From NCBI GenBank assembly GCA_014529385.2, contig CM043959.1, forward strand, positions 13,238,809 through 13,302,808: a DNA stretch of 64,000 nt, given 5' to 3'. A model generated the notes under the pieces. The model was not told where the DNA came from and did not search any database. It was given only the letters and a program-made list of their open reading frames with translations. The translations under genes were made by a program, and so were the position numbers. The DNA comes from Adiantum capillus-veneris (Eukaryota; Streptophyta; Polypodiopsida; Polypodiales; Pteridaceae). This document shows positions 23,501 to 33,681 of this stretch, in pieces; position 1 is the first letter of the stretch; each line of letters begins with the position of its first letter.

Positions 23501-26500
23501 ACTCCTTTCTTGTTGACTTCAACACTCGCTTGTCCGTCAGAGAAGTCAATCAGCTTGTATGCATGGAAAAGCCGTCTTGTGCGTGTCCAGAGAGCATAAT
23601 TGGACTGAGCACATCCCAAAACTCCACGAAAAATTGCGAAGTTAACCCATCCTCTCCAAGACAAGATGCACCATCAAGACCAACCATTACATCACCCAAA
23701 ATGAAAGGAGCCAACAAACTGTGACACGTAGCCTCGTAACCACCAGCTGCACATGGGACCAAACCTCGTCTCTGCCATGCATAACATCATCAATCAATTG
23801 ATTTGCAGAGAACAAATGCTCAAAACGATATGAAGCTATGTCAAGGACCTCATCGTGATCTGTCTGCAACCTCTTTGCAAAATCGCGCAACGGCCCCAAT
23901 AGAAGTCACCTTGGGACGCTCTTTGAAATGTGCAAAGAAATCCTTATTCATCCTATCTGCCTTGGATATCCATGTCAATACTGAAGCATGATAGGAGAAT
24001 TCACATTCCTCAATCTGGATGTGGCTTAGAGTCTCTTTGGTGTCAAAAACTCGCCCTGGAAATTCTTCAAGTTGTTAGTGTAAGCATCTCAAACGATCGT
24101 GTAACTCTCGTTCCCTGCGGAATAGAGCTTGGTGCCGCTCTCCAGCAGCTTGTCTGCAAGCTTGAGAAGACAGAGTAATGCATGTAGCCAAATGGGTCAC
24201 ATTTGCAGAACTAGTGAGCGACCAAACATCATGAATGATCCGAGACAAAGGAACACCCTGTAACACTGAGTCAAGTATGCGTGATCCTCATCTAAGCATA
24301 GAGGAAGTCTGAAATCTCGAATGCAAAGAAATTGGGGGATGATCAGAGAGAACTGTGGCAGGCCAAATCCTAATTGTCCCACTATGAGATGCTACCGCAG
24401 ATGCCAATGTAATGTAATATCTATCTAATCGCTCTGGCAAGCGACCTAACTGCCTCTTGAAACCCCATGAAAACTGCAATGACTAGGCAACACAAGTAAA
24501 GGATGGGACATGCGAGGCATCTGTACCAAAAACTGCAAAAAGAAATGTGTCTCAACCATCTCTCTCAAGTGCCGCAATAAATGGCAAAGAAGGCAGTAAT
24601 CTTTCTCCAGCTCTATCACAAGCTCTTGGAAGCTGTAATATATGCCACTCACTCTCCCTATAGGTATAGATGGACTGCATGCGTGTGTGAAGTTGCTCCG
24701 CTCACATTCCTCGTGATGAAATAAATGTTCCAGTGCCACTGCCCAGAGAGCTGGACTTTGGTGATGATTAAAACCTACTTAGTGTGCATGAGAATGAGGA
24801 TGACAATTCCTAAACCAAGGAGGCCCCTTCCCATGATTGCCTTGATGAGTGCTCCGATGGTAATGGTGGTGTGCTAATGATGGTGGTATAGTGTTGTATA
24901 GGCTCTAGTGTCTACCCTCTATCCTCCAAGCTCCCTCCTGAGTTCTCTAGCCTCCACCCTCTACCTTATGTGTTTGGCCCTTGTGTCATCGCATTGCTCA
25001 TGTCATGCCTTTTTTGGCTGTTGCTCCTTCCTAGTCACGTTAGTTTTTAATGGTGTATTCACATTTTCGACTTATAAACAGACTCCTCTCTCACATATTA
25101 TGAATATAAGTCTCTTTAAAAACTATATTTTATTGTACCATACCCTTCCTCAAACTGTACATCTGTACCTGACAACTATAAAATCCGCATAGATCAATAA
25201 ACAAATTAGATCATGGCATGCGCATACAATGCAACCACAAAACGGTAAACTAAGGCTACCTGTGCCAAAATACCATCATACAACACAATAAAGCCCACTT
25301 TGCCAATGGACGCCATTACCAACCATACCAGGTCCACAAAAGAATCCCCATTACTACACATTTTCATTTAAACACATAATTAACATGTTTACCCAGGGTG
25401 AGAAGCGGGATGCGCCTGAGCCTCCAAACAAGGATGGATAGCCCATCCCTCCGAAATGGGATGATGTAGTTGTGCTGTAAGATGCAACTGATTCGGGTGA
25501 GGATGACCCTGATGATTGCACCTCCGCATCCTGTAACACTTCATGTCAGAAAAGCCGAAAGATGCTTTCCTCGCATCAAGATGTATCCGGACTTTATCAT
25601 ACCTCCGTTTCAGAAGCTTCCAGTAACTGCTTTGCCCACATATCATCATAGCTGATAGATGTTCTAGGCAAAACATTCTCTTCTTCCACCTCCGGAGCAT
25701 CTGTACCAGCTCCCACCAAGAATTCATTGACCTACATTGAAATGATTTGATCTTTAAACCCTCCTAAGTGTTCTTTTAACATCACAAAAAACATAGCTTG
25801 CCTACTTAAATCCTGCTCATTGATGAGCTCTTATTCAATAAAAATTCACCAGGTCAATTGCTGGCGCACTACCAGTCCATAATCCATCGCTTAAGCCTAC
25901 AACAAGGGGCTCATTTTTCTCAATGTGTACAGGAGGATACTGAAGCTGGCTATTCAAAAGATCGGATATTCCCATCGCCACAGCTGGGTCATTCAGCCCG
26001 CTTGCAGCATCAATGCGGTGGCGATTGCGGTAGATGTTTATTAATGTCGCACTGCAAAAAAAGGTCATGTTATACATTAAGATGGTTTCTTCATTAGCCT
26101 TCATATTGAAACAAGCTTGTGGCAATGGGCAGTAATACAATCAATGGAGAAAGCATTTGAATGTGCCATGGCATATAATTTTTTATTCAGGCAATACCTT
26201 GTGGGTCCAAGAGGCAGATATTTTGCCCGGGGGACATAACAGAAAAGGGAGACCAGATCCAGAAGCCTTTCATGCGTCTCATAGAGCTTCCGGAGCTCAT
26301 CATCTGACCATTCTTGCTTCTTGTTGTCATGGTTTCTCATGTCCCTAGATTCCACAAGGCATACCCTTCAGTGTCTTGTAATAAGGTCACACAACCAGGC
26401 TACTCACGATCTCACCTGACAAGTTCATCTTGGGCCCTGTACATTTCATCCAGTAGCCTAATCATTGGTGACAAGATTGAGCTGAGACCAGTTCCAGTTG

Positions 26501-29500
26501 CACCCTGGTCCTCCCCGTTACTAGCCATGTCAAGCATGCTTTTGCTTGACCCTCCTTGTGCCAATGCTTGCAACAGTTCATAGACTTGCATTCTATACGG
26601 TTCCCCAGACCTAATGGCAATCGTGATAAGAGCCTGGGCTGCAACTAATCTCACCTGTAGAAAGATGTCTTGCCTTAAAGATATAATGTAGCCACTACAA
26701 CATGTGCTTGGTTTGGATACTCAAAAGATACAAGTTTACCTCCCAACTCCCTCCAAATGCACATCGTTCAAGTCGAGTCAAAGCACCAGCAAGGGTTGGA
26801 TTCCTAGAGCTCGCTGCAGCTACCATCTTGTCAACATCAAGCATCATCAATGCCGTTCCAGGTGGTGTCACTGACTCCCAAGCATATTCAGATGCAGCAT
26901 AGTTTGCATTCTCCCCCAAGAACCAAACCTTTCAGAATTTAAATTACAAATATTACAAAACCTATAATATTAAACCTTGGACACAAAAGTCTCAAACCCA
27001 ATGAGAAAATAAAAAAAGGGACAAGCTTCATCCAAAAAAATTCATACCGCTGCTTGGACAAGCTTTTGTAATGCGAGTGCTGACTTTGGATCTGCTGCAG
27101 AGACTCTCTTATTGAAATGGTATGTTGGCATTGATGCAGGCTCTGGCGGTGGCAAGTCAAGAACAACGGTCACTGCCTCCAGAGCTGTATGCTTCCCACT
27201 AGGTCCACAACCCAGCAGACAAGTCTGAGCGAATTGAAGTCGTTAGTACCACGCAAAAGGACATAACTAATTGATGTCTTGCATTACCGGCCAATTCTTT
27301 GGAATGAACATAACTAGTGCAATGATTTCTCTGCTTTGAGTATCAGAAATTCCTCTTTAACTACATGAGTTTGAATATGGACAACCTTAAAAGAGGAGGA
27401 GACTGTTTAAAAAACTCCCATGAGAGACCTGAAGGGCCCCTAGGTTGCAAACATGTGAAGATAAAATATACACAGGCATAGGCACAAGTGCAGGCCCAGG
27501 CACATACACAGCCCTATATGGTATGTATTAACGCATGTATACACCAAGATGAATCCAAGCCAATCCCACATTCACCTTCAGAGAAACAGCAAGTTATAAA
27601 CTTAGCAAAGTATCCATTAGGAAATATAGCCACAGCTCCATGATACATAGCACACACAAACTATATTTTGAATAAGTGAAACGCGTGCACAAAGGCATGA
27701 ATCGCAGGATCATAAAGGAGATATCTGTGGGGTTTGCTTAAGCACAAACTTGAGGAGCTGCAGGGTTGTAGAAAGCGAAAGGAGTAATGCAGCAGGACCA
27801 TGCTGAAGGGTGGCGAGCAATACAAGAGCAAAGACAAAGTATTCCCATTTACAAGCTGAAAAATGAGCTGATTATAGCAGTCCATGAGAGACAGGTTTTA
27901 GTTGTGATTGGAAAAACTGGTTCACGAAAAACAACAGAGGTTACACAATATCTAGCAGAAGTAGGGTACACAACAAAAGGAAAGATTGGATGCACACAAC
28001 CTCGGCGATGTTTGTTGCCAAGAGGGTTACTGAAGAATTTGGTTGCAGCCTTGGTGAAGAGGTTGGTTATGCGATTAGGTTAGAGGATTGCACGGGGCCT
28101 GAGACAGTAACCAAAACTATGACAAAATTCAAATAGCAAGCTTCTGAGAGGCGTGCTTGTGGATAGCCAGCTCTCAACATATTCTGCTATAGTGCTTGCT
28201 GAAGCACATGAAAGAACAATAAACATTGATGCCCTCTGTTTGCGGCTGAAGGACCTAGCAAGGCGGTGAAACAAATTGCCTCTTATAGTCACCTCAGCTA
28301 CACTTGATGCTGAGAAGTTTTCTAAATTCTAGGTACTTAAAACTTTTTCACTATTCCAGGAACATTTCCTGATAAGATTCTGTACGCAAAGCAACCAGAG
28401 AGTTACTATCTAGATGCTGCACTTAGTAACGTTATGCAGAGACATTTCGCTGAGCCAGAAGGCATATCCTTCTCTTTTCAACAAGACATGAAGAAATTGA
28501 TACAGCATGCCAAACCTTGTATGAGAGGATGAAGGTCCCAATGTTCCAAACTGATTCTACTCCCAGTTTATAGTGCCCTTCCTAGTGAAATGCAAACAAG
28601 ATTTTTGGCCCAGCACCACTAGGAACAAGGAACCAGTGGAGCAGGGCACGGATTCCGTTCCTTATTATTCTTCGAGAGAGACAATGCCAACTCTCCACCA
28701 TACTTCTGTATGGCACTTTTGTACGTCTTGCACTATGTGGTCTGTAGTTTGTGTCATTTCCTTGTGTCATGATGAAAAGTTTAAATAGTCTCATGGTTTT
28801 CGTTGTAGCTTGTCAAAACATCATATTCGGCCTTACACACTTGGACGAGACACCTTCTTGCTTAACAGGTCACGAACCTACTTTCATTTGTGCATTTTGA
28901 TATCACTTGCTGTAAATTATTTGAAGCACATGTTTTCTTCAATAGTAAATATTTGATGCCATGCTTTATATGTGTTTGATAGAGACAAATATTTATGTTG
29001 CCTCTATTATGTCCCGTGACAGGTTTTAAGATGATCTCAAGCCATGGAAGGCTAGGGTCCGAGCACAACAAGCTAGGACCAAGTTGTGACCAAATTGAAA
29101 CTAGTTGAACGCCATACATTAGGTCCACAATGTGTGTAGATGGTTCCATGAGAGGGACCATGATGCTTTTGCTTAAACTCTAGATGTGGAAAGAATAGCA
29201 ATTACAATGACAAGGACAATTTAACTTCTGCATTTTTTTATTTTTGACAAGGCCAACCAAGCGTATGACTAGATAGAACTCGTCCCACATTTTCTATGTT
29301 GAGCCTGTGTCAAGGTCCCTGGTTTCCTTCGAAAACCTCACACAACAGCTTCGTTCTTTCCATTTTCCCACATTAAGTCAAGCGAGCTTAGCAGAACAAC
29401 AGCTCAGAAAAAACGCTGCATACTAAACTGAAGAAAAAATCCTAGGGGGGGCAGGTTTCTACAAAGCATAAATGAAACTGTAAACAAAGCCTTGCATTCA

Positions 29501-30031
29501 AGATTCCAAAAAGGCAAATTCTACAGATCTGTGATAAAGAGCTCCATGCATTACCTTCCAAAGAAGTTGCAAAACGTCTGAATCAATTTTTCCAGGAACT
29601 TTGGTGGCAAATAGTGTTGCTATCTCCAGAAGAATTACAGCCATGTCTGGAGTTGCCTGCAAACCAAACAAAAAAGCAAAAAAATCAGATATGCATAGCA
29701 TGTACCTCCCAAGTTTTTTGCATGTTCAAGGGCAACTCTAGTTCGGCATAGTGAACCTTAAAGCGTGCATGAAGAATCAGAATTATTTCATTCAGTAAAG
29801 AGGCAGGCCAAGAAGGGTCCGAAAGCTCTCCAGCAATGATCGACTTTAATTCATCAAAAGATTCATATGGGCTTTGCAGCCAAATGAGTGCTTTGATGAC
29901 TGCACCACGAACATAAACACACTCACAGGCTACAGTGGTTCGTACAGCCTCCTTCAGTGACGACAGCATGCTGCTTATAGTTTCTTTTCCACCAGATGTT
30001 GATGGGAAAGAAGCAACCTTGTTGCGTGGAG
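7673..30031 (-). CDS. TASH3: TASH3-like TPLATE complex subunit, C-terminal 13 exons
   Basis: SH3-domain subunit of the plant TPLATE complex, an endocytic adaptor that works with clathrin and AP-2 at the plasma membrane. Exons deduced in transcript order: 30031..29757, 29656..29555, 27224..27048, 26928..26740, 26654..26416, 26344..26198, 26051..25850, 25731..25603, 25530..25393, 8507..8424, 8131..7958, 7877..7818, 7744..7673 (TAA). All have GT donors and AG acceptors, and phases match throughout, including the two split codons at 26416/26344 and 26198/26051. Together they encode about 661 residues of a family near 1200, as I recall. Recognisable parts are an Ala/Leu-rich helical solenoid, a loop with [10 protein letters not shown] and [13 protein letters not shown], and a terminal SH3 domain ([19 protein letters not shown]). 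No frameshift or stop was found. The 5' exons are absent here. They may lie beyond the nested transposons to the right. The family name rests on remembered similarity to the Arabidopsis protein. Confidence 0.85.
8670..10440 (+). mobile_element. Chromovirus fragment A, gag-protease-RNase H, reverse transcriptase deleted
   Basis: Ty3/gypsy internal fragment in the TASH3 intron, inverted relative to the gene. From about 8670 it matches the middle of gag of elements C and G. Next comes a CCHC knuckle ([14 protein letters not shown], near 8950..8995) and a retropepsin region ([15 protein letters not shown], Asp-Gly-Gly in place of the usual Asp-Thr/Ser-Gly, around 9200). Then comes the pre-RT linker to about 9885. 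There the sequence jumps straight to the end of RT ([10 protein letters not shown]), so the RT core is gone. RNase H follows (9958..10338, with [27 protein letters not shown] and VADALSRKP). A TAG at about 9432 splits gag-PR from the downstream frame. No integrase and no matching LTR pair were found, so this is a dead fragment. Confidence 0.85.
10441..10739. other. No recognisable feature
   Basis: Between chromovirus fragment A and an LTR remnant. No coding or repeat signature is recognised. Confidence 0.3.
10740..11060 (-). mobile_element. LTR remnant related to the C/G family
   Basis: On the minus strand this shares the C/G LTR tail. The polyadenylation-proximal motif (plus strand GGCACCCCTTTCGGTATTTC, near 10778) is followed by a decayed counterpart of the C LTR sequence. 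It is not paired with another copy. Confidence 0.5.
11061..11659. other. No recognisable feature
   Basis: Contains a T-rich patch (11100..11135) and GC-richer sequence. Possible LTR decay, but I cannot assign it. Confidence 0.3.
11660..12600 (-). mobile_element. B/D-family LTR remnant with adjoining internal sequence
   Basis: Read on the minus strand, 12519 down to about 11670 follows the B and D LTRs. It has TTAGCTAATTGCTAATC (near 12280), an AATAAAG-type polyadenylation signal, the shared GGGGCGCCA motif (near 11775) and the U5 stretch with GTTGTCGGCG. To the right, 12520..12600 matches the sequence just inside the left LTR of element B (AAAATGGGCGCCCC). This is therefore the 3' end of a lost minus-strand relative of B. 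Confidence 0.65.
12601..13485. other. Intron sequence without recognisable gene
   Basis: Includes an A-rich low-complexity stretch (13185..13320). Nothing else is supportable. Confidence 0.3.
13486..13767 (-). CDS. Unassigned open frame, 93 residues
   Basis: Minus-strand frame with protein-like composition ([20 protein letters not shown]). It lies just downstream of the Penelope-like element's thumb region. I do not recognise it. It is not an expected part of TASH3 and does not resemble Penelope proteins. A possible donor (AAG|GTCACA) inside suggests an exon of a captured gene fragment, but a chance frame is equally likely. Confidence 0.2.
   Translation of the reverse strand: MLAFIMAEYARHLIETQLVGFVEYVQSMNDLYTNLHLLFGTDDVSGDVIAVIQAMHDKGDNLILPVWTSSEVKVTYCQVVIFALHRFALVFIF
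13911..14425 (-). pseudogene. RT palm and thumb of the Penelope-like element
   Basis: The first codons after the gypsy LTR read [12 protein letters not shown]. These are followed by RRFVDDLF (catalytic Asp pair), VGGGIYP, an FL-L-I stretch and YDKR, then a YHPYASH segment. After stops near 14090, a related frame gives [16 protein letters not shown] and [15 protein letters not shown], the conserved Penelope thumb. There is no GIY-YIG domain downstream. Confidence 0.75.
14426..15356 (-). repeat. 3' LTR of chromovirus B
   Basis: 931 bp, matching 19791..20718. It has the AATAAAG-type polyadenylation signal (plus strand CTTTATTC near 14600), the shared GGCGCCCCTTTC motif near 14578, and the ATTAGCAATTAGCTAAT inverted repeat near 15108. 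Confidence 0.85.
15908..18053 (-). pseudogene. Chromovirus B protease, RT and RNase H
   Basis: Protease: [16 protein letters not shown] (about 18010..17950), with Asp-Pro-Gly in place of Asp-Thr/Ser-Gly. RT (17898..16930): [34 protein letters not shown], and the catalytic [10 protein letters not shown] at about 16940. After a frameshift the connection and RNase H follow (16894..16200): [37 protein letters not shown] and VADALSRKP. The frame then continues into a short N-terminal integrase stub and ends near 15908. Frameshifts and the missing integrase make it non-functional. Confidence 0.85.
18103..19774 (-). pseudogene. Chromovirus B gag
   Basis: Several minus-strand frames make up a gag polyprotein. 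The N-terminal part (19774..19529) is followed by a Gln/Gly/Met-rich segment (19331..19068). The capsid-like core is [20 protein letters not shown] with [11 protein letters not shown] (about 18960..18770), and the zinc knuckle is [14 protein letters not shown] (about 18215..18170). Frames are broken by stops at about 19500, 18770 and 18590. Confidence 0.8.
19791..20718 (-). repeat. 5' LTR of chromovirus B
   Basis: 928 bp, the partner of 14426..15356. Divergence between the two is visible as scattered, mostly transition differences, so the insertion is not recent. The primer-binding site lies just left of it. Confidence 0.85.
20719..21704 (-). pseudogene. N-terminal RT region of the Penelope-like element
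   Basis: The frame 21704..20925 contains the Cys pair CPCSK, a GHVVTADCS segment and [16 protein letters not shown], typical of the region before RT finger motifs in Penelope-like elements. After a TAA at 20925 the same frame continues with [17 protein letters not shown] and a Cys-Lys-Lys-x-Tyr motif. A one-base shift near 20760 then continues with GEVNSQTY. It stops abruptly where gypsy B's LTR begins at 20718. Confidence 0.75.
21798..22532 (-). pseudogene. GIY-YIG endonuclease part of the Penelope-like element
   Basis: 244-residue frame on the minus strand. The nuclease core starts near residue 90 with VIYVIYS (GIY position) and SMMYVGQT (YIG position). Next comes [11 protein letters not shown], where the expected catalytic Arg (six residues after the Gln-Thr) appears to be His. 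Then comes [14 protein letters not shown], and a Glu in [11 protein letters not shown] ahead of FFPKGFN, the usual Pro-x-Gly-Tyr-Asn end. Such domains nick target DNA for priming of reverse transcription. In this element it lies before the RT. The altered Arg suggests the copy is catalytically dead even apart from downstream breaks. Confidence 0.75.
22561..23239. other. Intron sequence, possible Penelope 5' region
   Basis: No gene is recognised. The part next to 22560 may be the 5' leader of the Penelope-like element. Confidence 0.25.
23240..23540 (-). mobile_element. Chromovirus gag remnant with zinc knuckle
   Basis: The minus-strand translation has a Lys/Glu-rich stretch ([10 protein letters not shown]), then [11 protein letters not shown], a stop, and KCP. 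This is the CCHC knuckle pattern with a stop inside. It is similar in style to the other gag proteins here. It abuts a LINE fragment on its 5' side, so the two were joined by insertion or deletion. Confidence 0.55.
23541..24760 (-). mobile_element. LINE fragment, endonuclease end to start of RT
   Basis: On the minus strand from about 24740, frames give the C-terminal part of an APE-type endonuclease ([14 protein letters not shown], then ATVLSDHPP near 24365). Next comes the linker between endonuclease and RT, with Arg/Glu-rich helices (24270..23900). Then comes the beginning of RT ([19 protein letters not shown], near 23640). Many frameshifts. It is a different copy from the LINE at 33682..40409 and is truncated at both ends. 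Confidence 0.65.
24761..25392. other. Intron sequence next to TASH3 exon 25393..25530
   Basis: No gene is recognised. The donor GTAAACATG lies at 25392..25384 on the minus strand. Confidence 0.4.
25393..30031 (-). CDS. TASH3: TASH3 central exon block
   Basis: Nine minus-strand exons with compact introns, except the 2.3-kb one at 27225..29554 that carries a DEAH helicase pseudogene. The exon ending at 29757 reads LHARFK and is followed by [20 protein letters not shown] in 29656..29555. 27224..27048 gives exactly 59 codons, 26928..26740 gives 63, 25731..25603 gives 43 and 25530..25393 gives 46. Strong conservation of protein sequence with clean splice sites argues for purifying selection. Confidence 0.85.
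27787..28640 (+). pseudogene. DEAH-box RNA helicase pseudogene, PRP22/DHX8-like fragment
   Basis: Antisense inside a TASH3 intron. The translation starts with [17 protein letters not shown] and [14 protein letters not shown], where the Walker A Gly-Glu-Thr-Gly-Ser-Gly-Lys-Thr is altered at two positions. Next comes [15 protein letters not shown], which matches spliceosomal DEAH helicases of the PRP22 type. After a frameshift come [16 protein letters not shown], then [20 protein letters not shown], where the DEAH Asp is Ala, then [11 protein letters not shown] and [18 protein letters not shown]. Several stops and frameshifts, no ends preserved. A fragment without obvious introns could be a retrocopy or a piece of an intron-poor gene. 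Confidence 0.85.
28641..29554. other. TASH3 intron remainder
   Basis: No further coding sequence is recognised up to the acceptor-side exon at 29555. Confidence 0.5.
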
Positions 30032-31205
30032 CTGCAAAGAACATGTCATAAGTGCTCCTATAAGCATGTTTACATATACAAACATCAGATAAAATAGAAA
30101 AATCTCAACACAGGTATATTAGTTAGAATGCAAACATGACAAAGATTTTAAGCCCTGAAATTAGTCCACTGTGCCCTATTCAGTATAGTTACCCTTAATA
30201 TGATGTACACCTCAGTTTCTTAGCTGCTCTACTCTGTCAACAGAGGCAACAATAAATATCAATATAATAGACGCCTGAACTATTATGAGCTATTTGTTCA
30301 TTAATTTGTAGGGATCTAAGCAACTTTGAAACAAAAGATGGGCTAGTCACCCACCTAAAGAATATCTTTAATTACTACAAGAATATCTTTAATTACTACG
30401 GAGAAATCCTATACAAGCACATGAACCGAGAGGTGGTGTACTCGATGGTCTTCAAGCCTTTGCTTCCTCATCTCAGAGTAAAACCCTAATCTCAAGAATC
30501 TTTGTTCTAACTCTGAATCCTCTTAATGTGCTTTTCTCGAGCAAAAGCTCTTGCCAGCTTCTGCCTATATTCCTTCGTGCAAGAGAGGACATGTTCAAAC
30601 AAACAATCATGCTTGCTTAATGAATCCAAAAATGGAAAAAAACATCTACTGTAAGACTTGGAACTCAGAAAGCAACTTCTTGGACATAATTACCCTTTTC
30701 CTCCAATCCTACACACCAGAAAGGCGTATTCTCGGAACCCTTCTCCTAAATCAACCCCGTCTACAATGTCTATGGTCTGCCAACAGAGAAAAACAGAAAC
30801 TTGTCGTGATGGAAACAATCCTTTGCGATGAAACTCTTCTACTCAATCGTGGCAGACTCGGGCACACTTGGGGCAACCATACAGAGCCTCGTGGACACAT
30901 CATCACGGCTGAAGTCTGCAGCAATGTCTCCTCAGGAATTGGGGAGCCAGAATCTCATGCCAGAATGACAGAGAGGGGTTGCTTTTATAGGTGAGGGCAG
31001 TCTGCGAGGATATAGGAATGCACTTTTCTTGCAAAAATTGAAAGCTGCCATGGCACTTTTTCAACTGCCAACGTAGGGCTGATATGGGGCACCTCCTTTT
31101 TCTGTCGACAATAGAGGAAGGTCAAAGCGATTATAGGAAGAGAGAGAAGGACAAGGCGTTGGCAGCTTGGCTGCTTTCATGAGAGGTGCCCAAACTTAGG
31201 GCTGA
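30032..31205. other. TASH3 intron or upstream region, unassigned
   Basis: 30032..30350 is AT-rich intron sequence. At 30361 and 30382 there is a 21-bp tandem duplication beginning AATATCTTTAATTACTAC. A plus-strand frame at 30551..30994 has no recognisable features. I found no further TASH3 exon. Confidence 0.4.
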
Positions 31206-32050
31206 TGTCACGAGGACGTGGCAACTGCTCACCTTAGTTGCTGGTTTCTTTCCAATGACTTTTGTTTTATTTTTGAGACCCTCTTTTTGAAGTTGCAAAT
31301 GGTCGGACATTGTATGGCCAATGTGAACTGTAGTTTCACTCGCAGACAGGAAGTTGGTCGGCACAAGAATTTGTGTAGTAAGAGGATGTCTAGGCTCAGT
31401 CCAAGGTCATGTAGCACTTAGCAAGTTGGTGGATACTAGGAAGTGAACTCAATAAAGGCAAAAAGTCAAGGTGGGATCACCAACAGAAAGTATCCGACAG
31501 GTGGGCCACATTGCACTTTTGGATGCGGTCCCAATGAGGGTAGATGGTCAGAAGACCAGTGGGAGCCCAACGGAAGCATCTCCTAAAAATTAGGGAACTG
31601 CTATTTAGGGCCGTGAAATGTGTTCGCGTCATTATCTTCGGAATGACAAGGGGAACATTTTACAATTCTACCGCGAAGTCAACTGGGCAATTGGTCGGGA
31701 GAATTTTTAGACGCGAACCCTGAAACAGGAAAATGTGTGTAATCGTGCCAAGTGGGACATTTTAATGCACTGTCCTCATGCATGAAGAGGTAGCGCTGAA
31801 TTTTAAGCTGGGAGGCTCATTTTGCAAGAACTATCACAGGTTAAGAGCTACGGAATGCTTTCTTTCCACTCTATGTACAGTGTGGTGCTAGGAGTGATAC
31901 CCTGCACACTACACACTGCTCTCTCTCTCCCCTACGTACAGTTATGTGATGCCCCACAAGAGGGCTCTTCAATTGACAAATGTACAATTGTGTGGGTTCA
32001 TGCGCGATTACCCATCTTGCACAGGTATTGGATTAGCTAGTTGCTAATCC
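31206..32050 (+). repeat. First part of the 5' LTR of D
   Basis: Starts TGTCACGAGGACGTGGCA like the LTRs at 46504 and 53122. Runs through GATGCCCCACAAGAGGGCTC to GATTAGCTAGTTGCTAATCC, where element G begins at 32051. Confidence 0.8.
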
Positions 32051-32712
32051 TGTAACAGACTTGGACACTCCAAGTCAAGAATCAATCACGACAGCACCAA
32101 ATAACCACTTCAAAACAGTTCACAGTTCAATATAGATTTGCACTAGCACGGCGGAATTCCGTGCCTAGAGATATTGGCCCCAAAGACTGACGCCCCTTTC
32201 GTTAATTTTTTATGTATTAATCAGTGTTCAAAGTACAAGAGTGGTTCGGGTCTCACTCTCAGACTCTGCATCCAGATGCTCTGCAAAGTGGGAGCCCAAA
32301 CCACAAATTTAATTTACAAGGGATACCAAAAGCAGAGCCCCAAAAGCTTCAGATCAAAAACCTAAAAATAAAAGCAAAGGCTCTTTTCCTCTCTCAAGCT
32401 GTCTTGAGCTTTGGAAAATAAAGCAAATATTCTCTCTTTCTGTCTCAATTTGCGTAGAGCCAAAAAGCAAACTGCCGTTTCTTGCACCGCTTTTTCCGGG
32501 CCCTCCCATATGGTGCCACGTCAGCATCTCTACGCATTTTTCGCGATTTCAGCCTTGCTGCCCTTTTAGGATTAGGGTTAGGGTTTCTGCTATTTTAGGG
32601 TTTTTGGCAGATTTTAAGGTTTGCAGGTTTTAGGGTTAGGGTTTTCACAATTAGGGTTTTTAGCAGCAGCTAGGGTTTCAGTTCTGGGCAGCCACGTCAT
32701 CACTTTGTGACA
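32051..32712 (-). repeat. 3' LTR of G, with telomere-like tracts
   Basis: 662 bp. Matches the C LTRs (53967..54708 and 58959..59686) in antiparallel orientation. Contains repeated TTAGGG and TAGGGTTTTT units at about 32565..32680 and the shared LTR motif near 32190. Confidence 0.85.
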
Positions 32713-33344
32713 TACCCCCCTCTTGAAAGCATTGTAATCACCCTCAATTACGCCTGCAAAACAGACAAAGACCATAAACCGTCTTAGCAGACACTGACTG
32801 TTAGTACCTACGTACTAGGAACACAAATCTAGCACATGTACCAATCAACAGTCACATCACACGACATCACTGGACATCACATGACATTCAACATTCATTC
32901 GGATCTTAGACCATGATTTATCGGCAATGTAGCTAGCAATCGTATCTATATCCAGTCGGGACCTCATCGATGTCCGATTGACAAACCCCTATTGCAACCA
33001 TGTCTATTCGAGATCCAGTAGACCAAAATGCTACAGTCATTTCATCTCTCAGTTCATGCACTTAGAAGAAGTCAAGAACAGATCAGTATCATAATCACGA
33101 ATTCCATTTCATAAAGTCATACAGCAGAATACTGTCAGCTTTCAGTATCCCTGAAGCTCGAAGAGACATCAGTGACTCTAGTATCTAAATCAAGGCATCT
33201 GTTGACAAAGGAGCGGAGTAACTCGCCTCTTGTGCATCCCACTGCACCAGATCTCCGGTCAAGCTGAATTCTGGGTTCCATTTGGAGTAGACTATGCTAA
33301 ACCAAAAGCCTCGAGGTAAAGTTTCACAATCTGAGGAGTATCTG

Positions 33345-33681
33345 CTAGGTCCTCCTCCATCCACTCGCATCCAACGCAGGATAGTTCTTGAACTTAACCA
33401 AGAACCGCCTTCGGACTTTACCTTTATTCTTCGTATCCTTATGTGCCAAAATCTGTTCAGGAACAAGGATCTCCTCGTTTTCTTCCACTACAGGTTGCTC
33501 ATCAGGCTCCCCATCATCAGGCACATCACCTTTAAAAGGTTTCAAGAGACTCACATGAAATGCATTGTGAATCCTCCAAGTATCAGGCAGTTTCAATCGG
33601 AAGGAGACATCATTTATCTTTTCAGATATCTGGAAAGGTCCGTAGTATTGTATACTAAGGTTTGGAAAAAGTATCTCCTTT
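33345..33681 (-). pseudogene. Integrase C-terminus and chromodomain of G
   Basis: Minus-strand translation: [15 protein letters not shown], then [19 protein letters not shown] (end of integrase), an acidic linker, and a chromodomain-like segment with [14 protein letters not shown] and [12 protein letters not shown]. The chromodomain marks a chromovirus and in such elements guides insertion to chromatin marks. It continues the integrase frame found right of the LINE (40426..40844). Confidence 0.85.

Noticed and set aside
27787..28640. Functional helicase gene
   Set aside because: Altered Walker A, AEAH in place of DEAH, several frameshifts and stops, both ends missing.
30551..30994. 147-residue plus-strand frame as a host gene
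   Set aside because: No recognisable domain, no splice context, and composition typical of a chance frame in repeat sequence.
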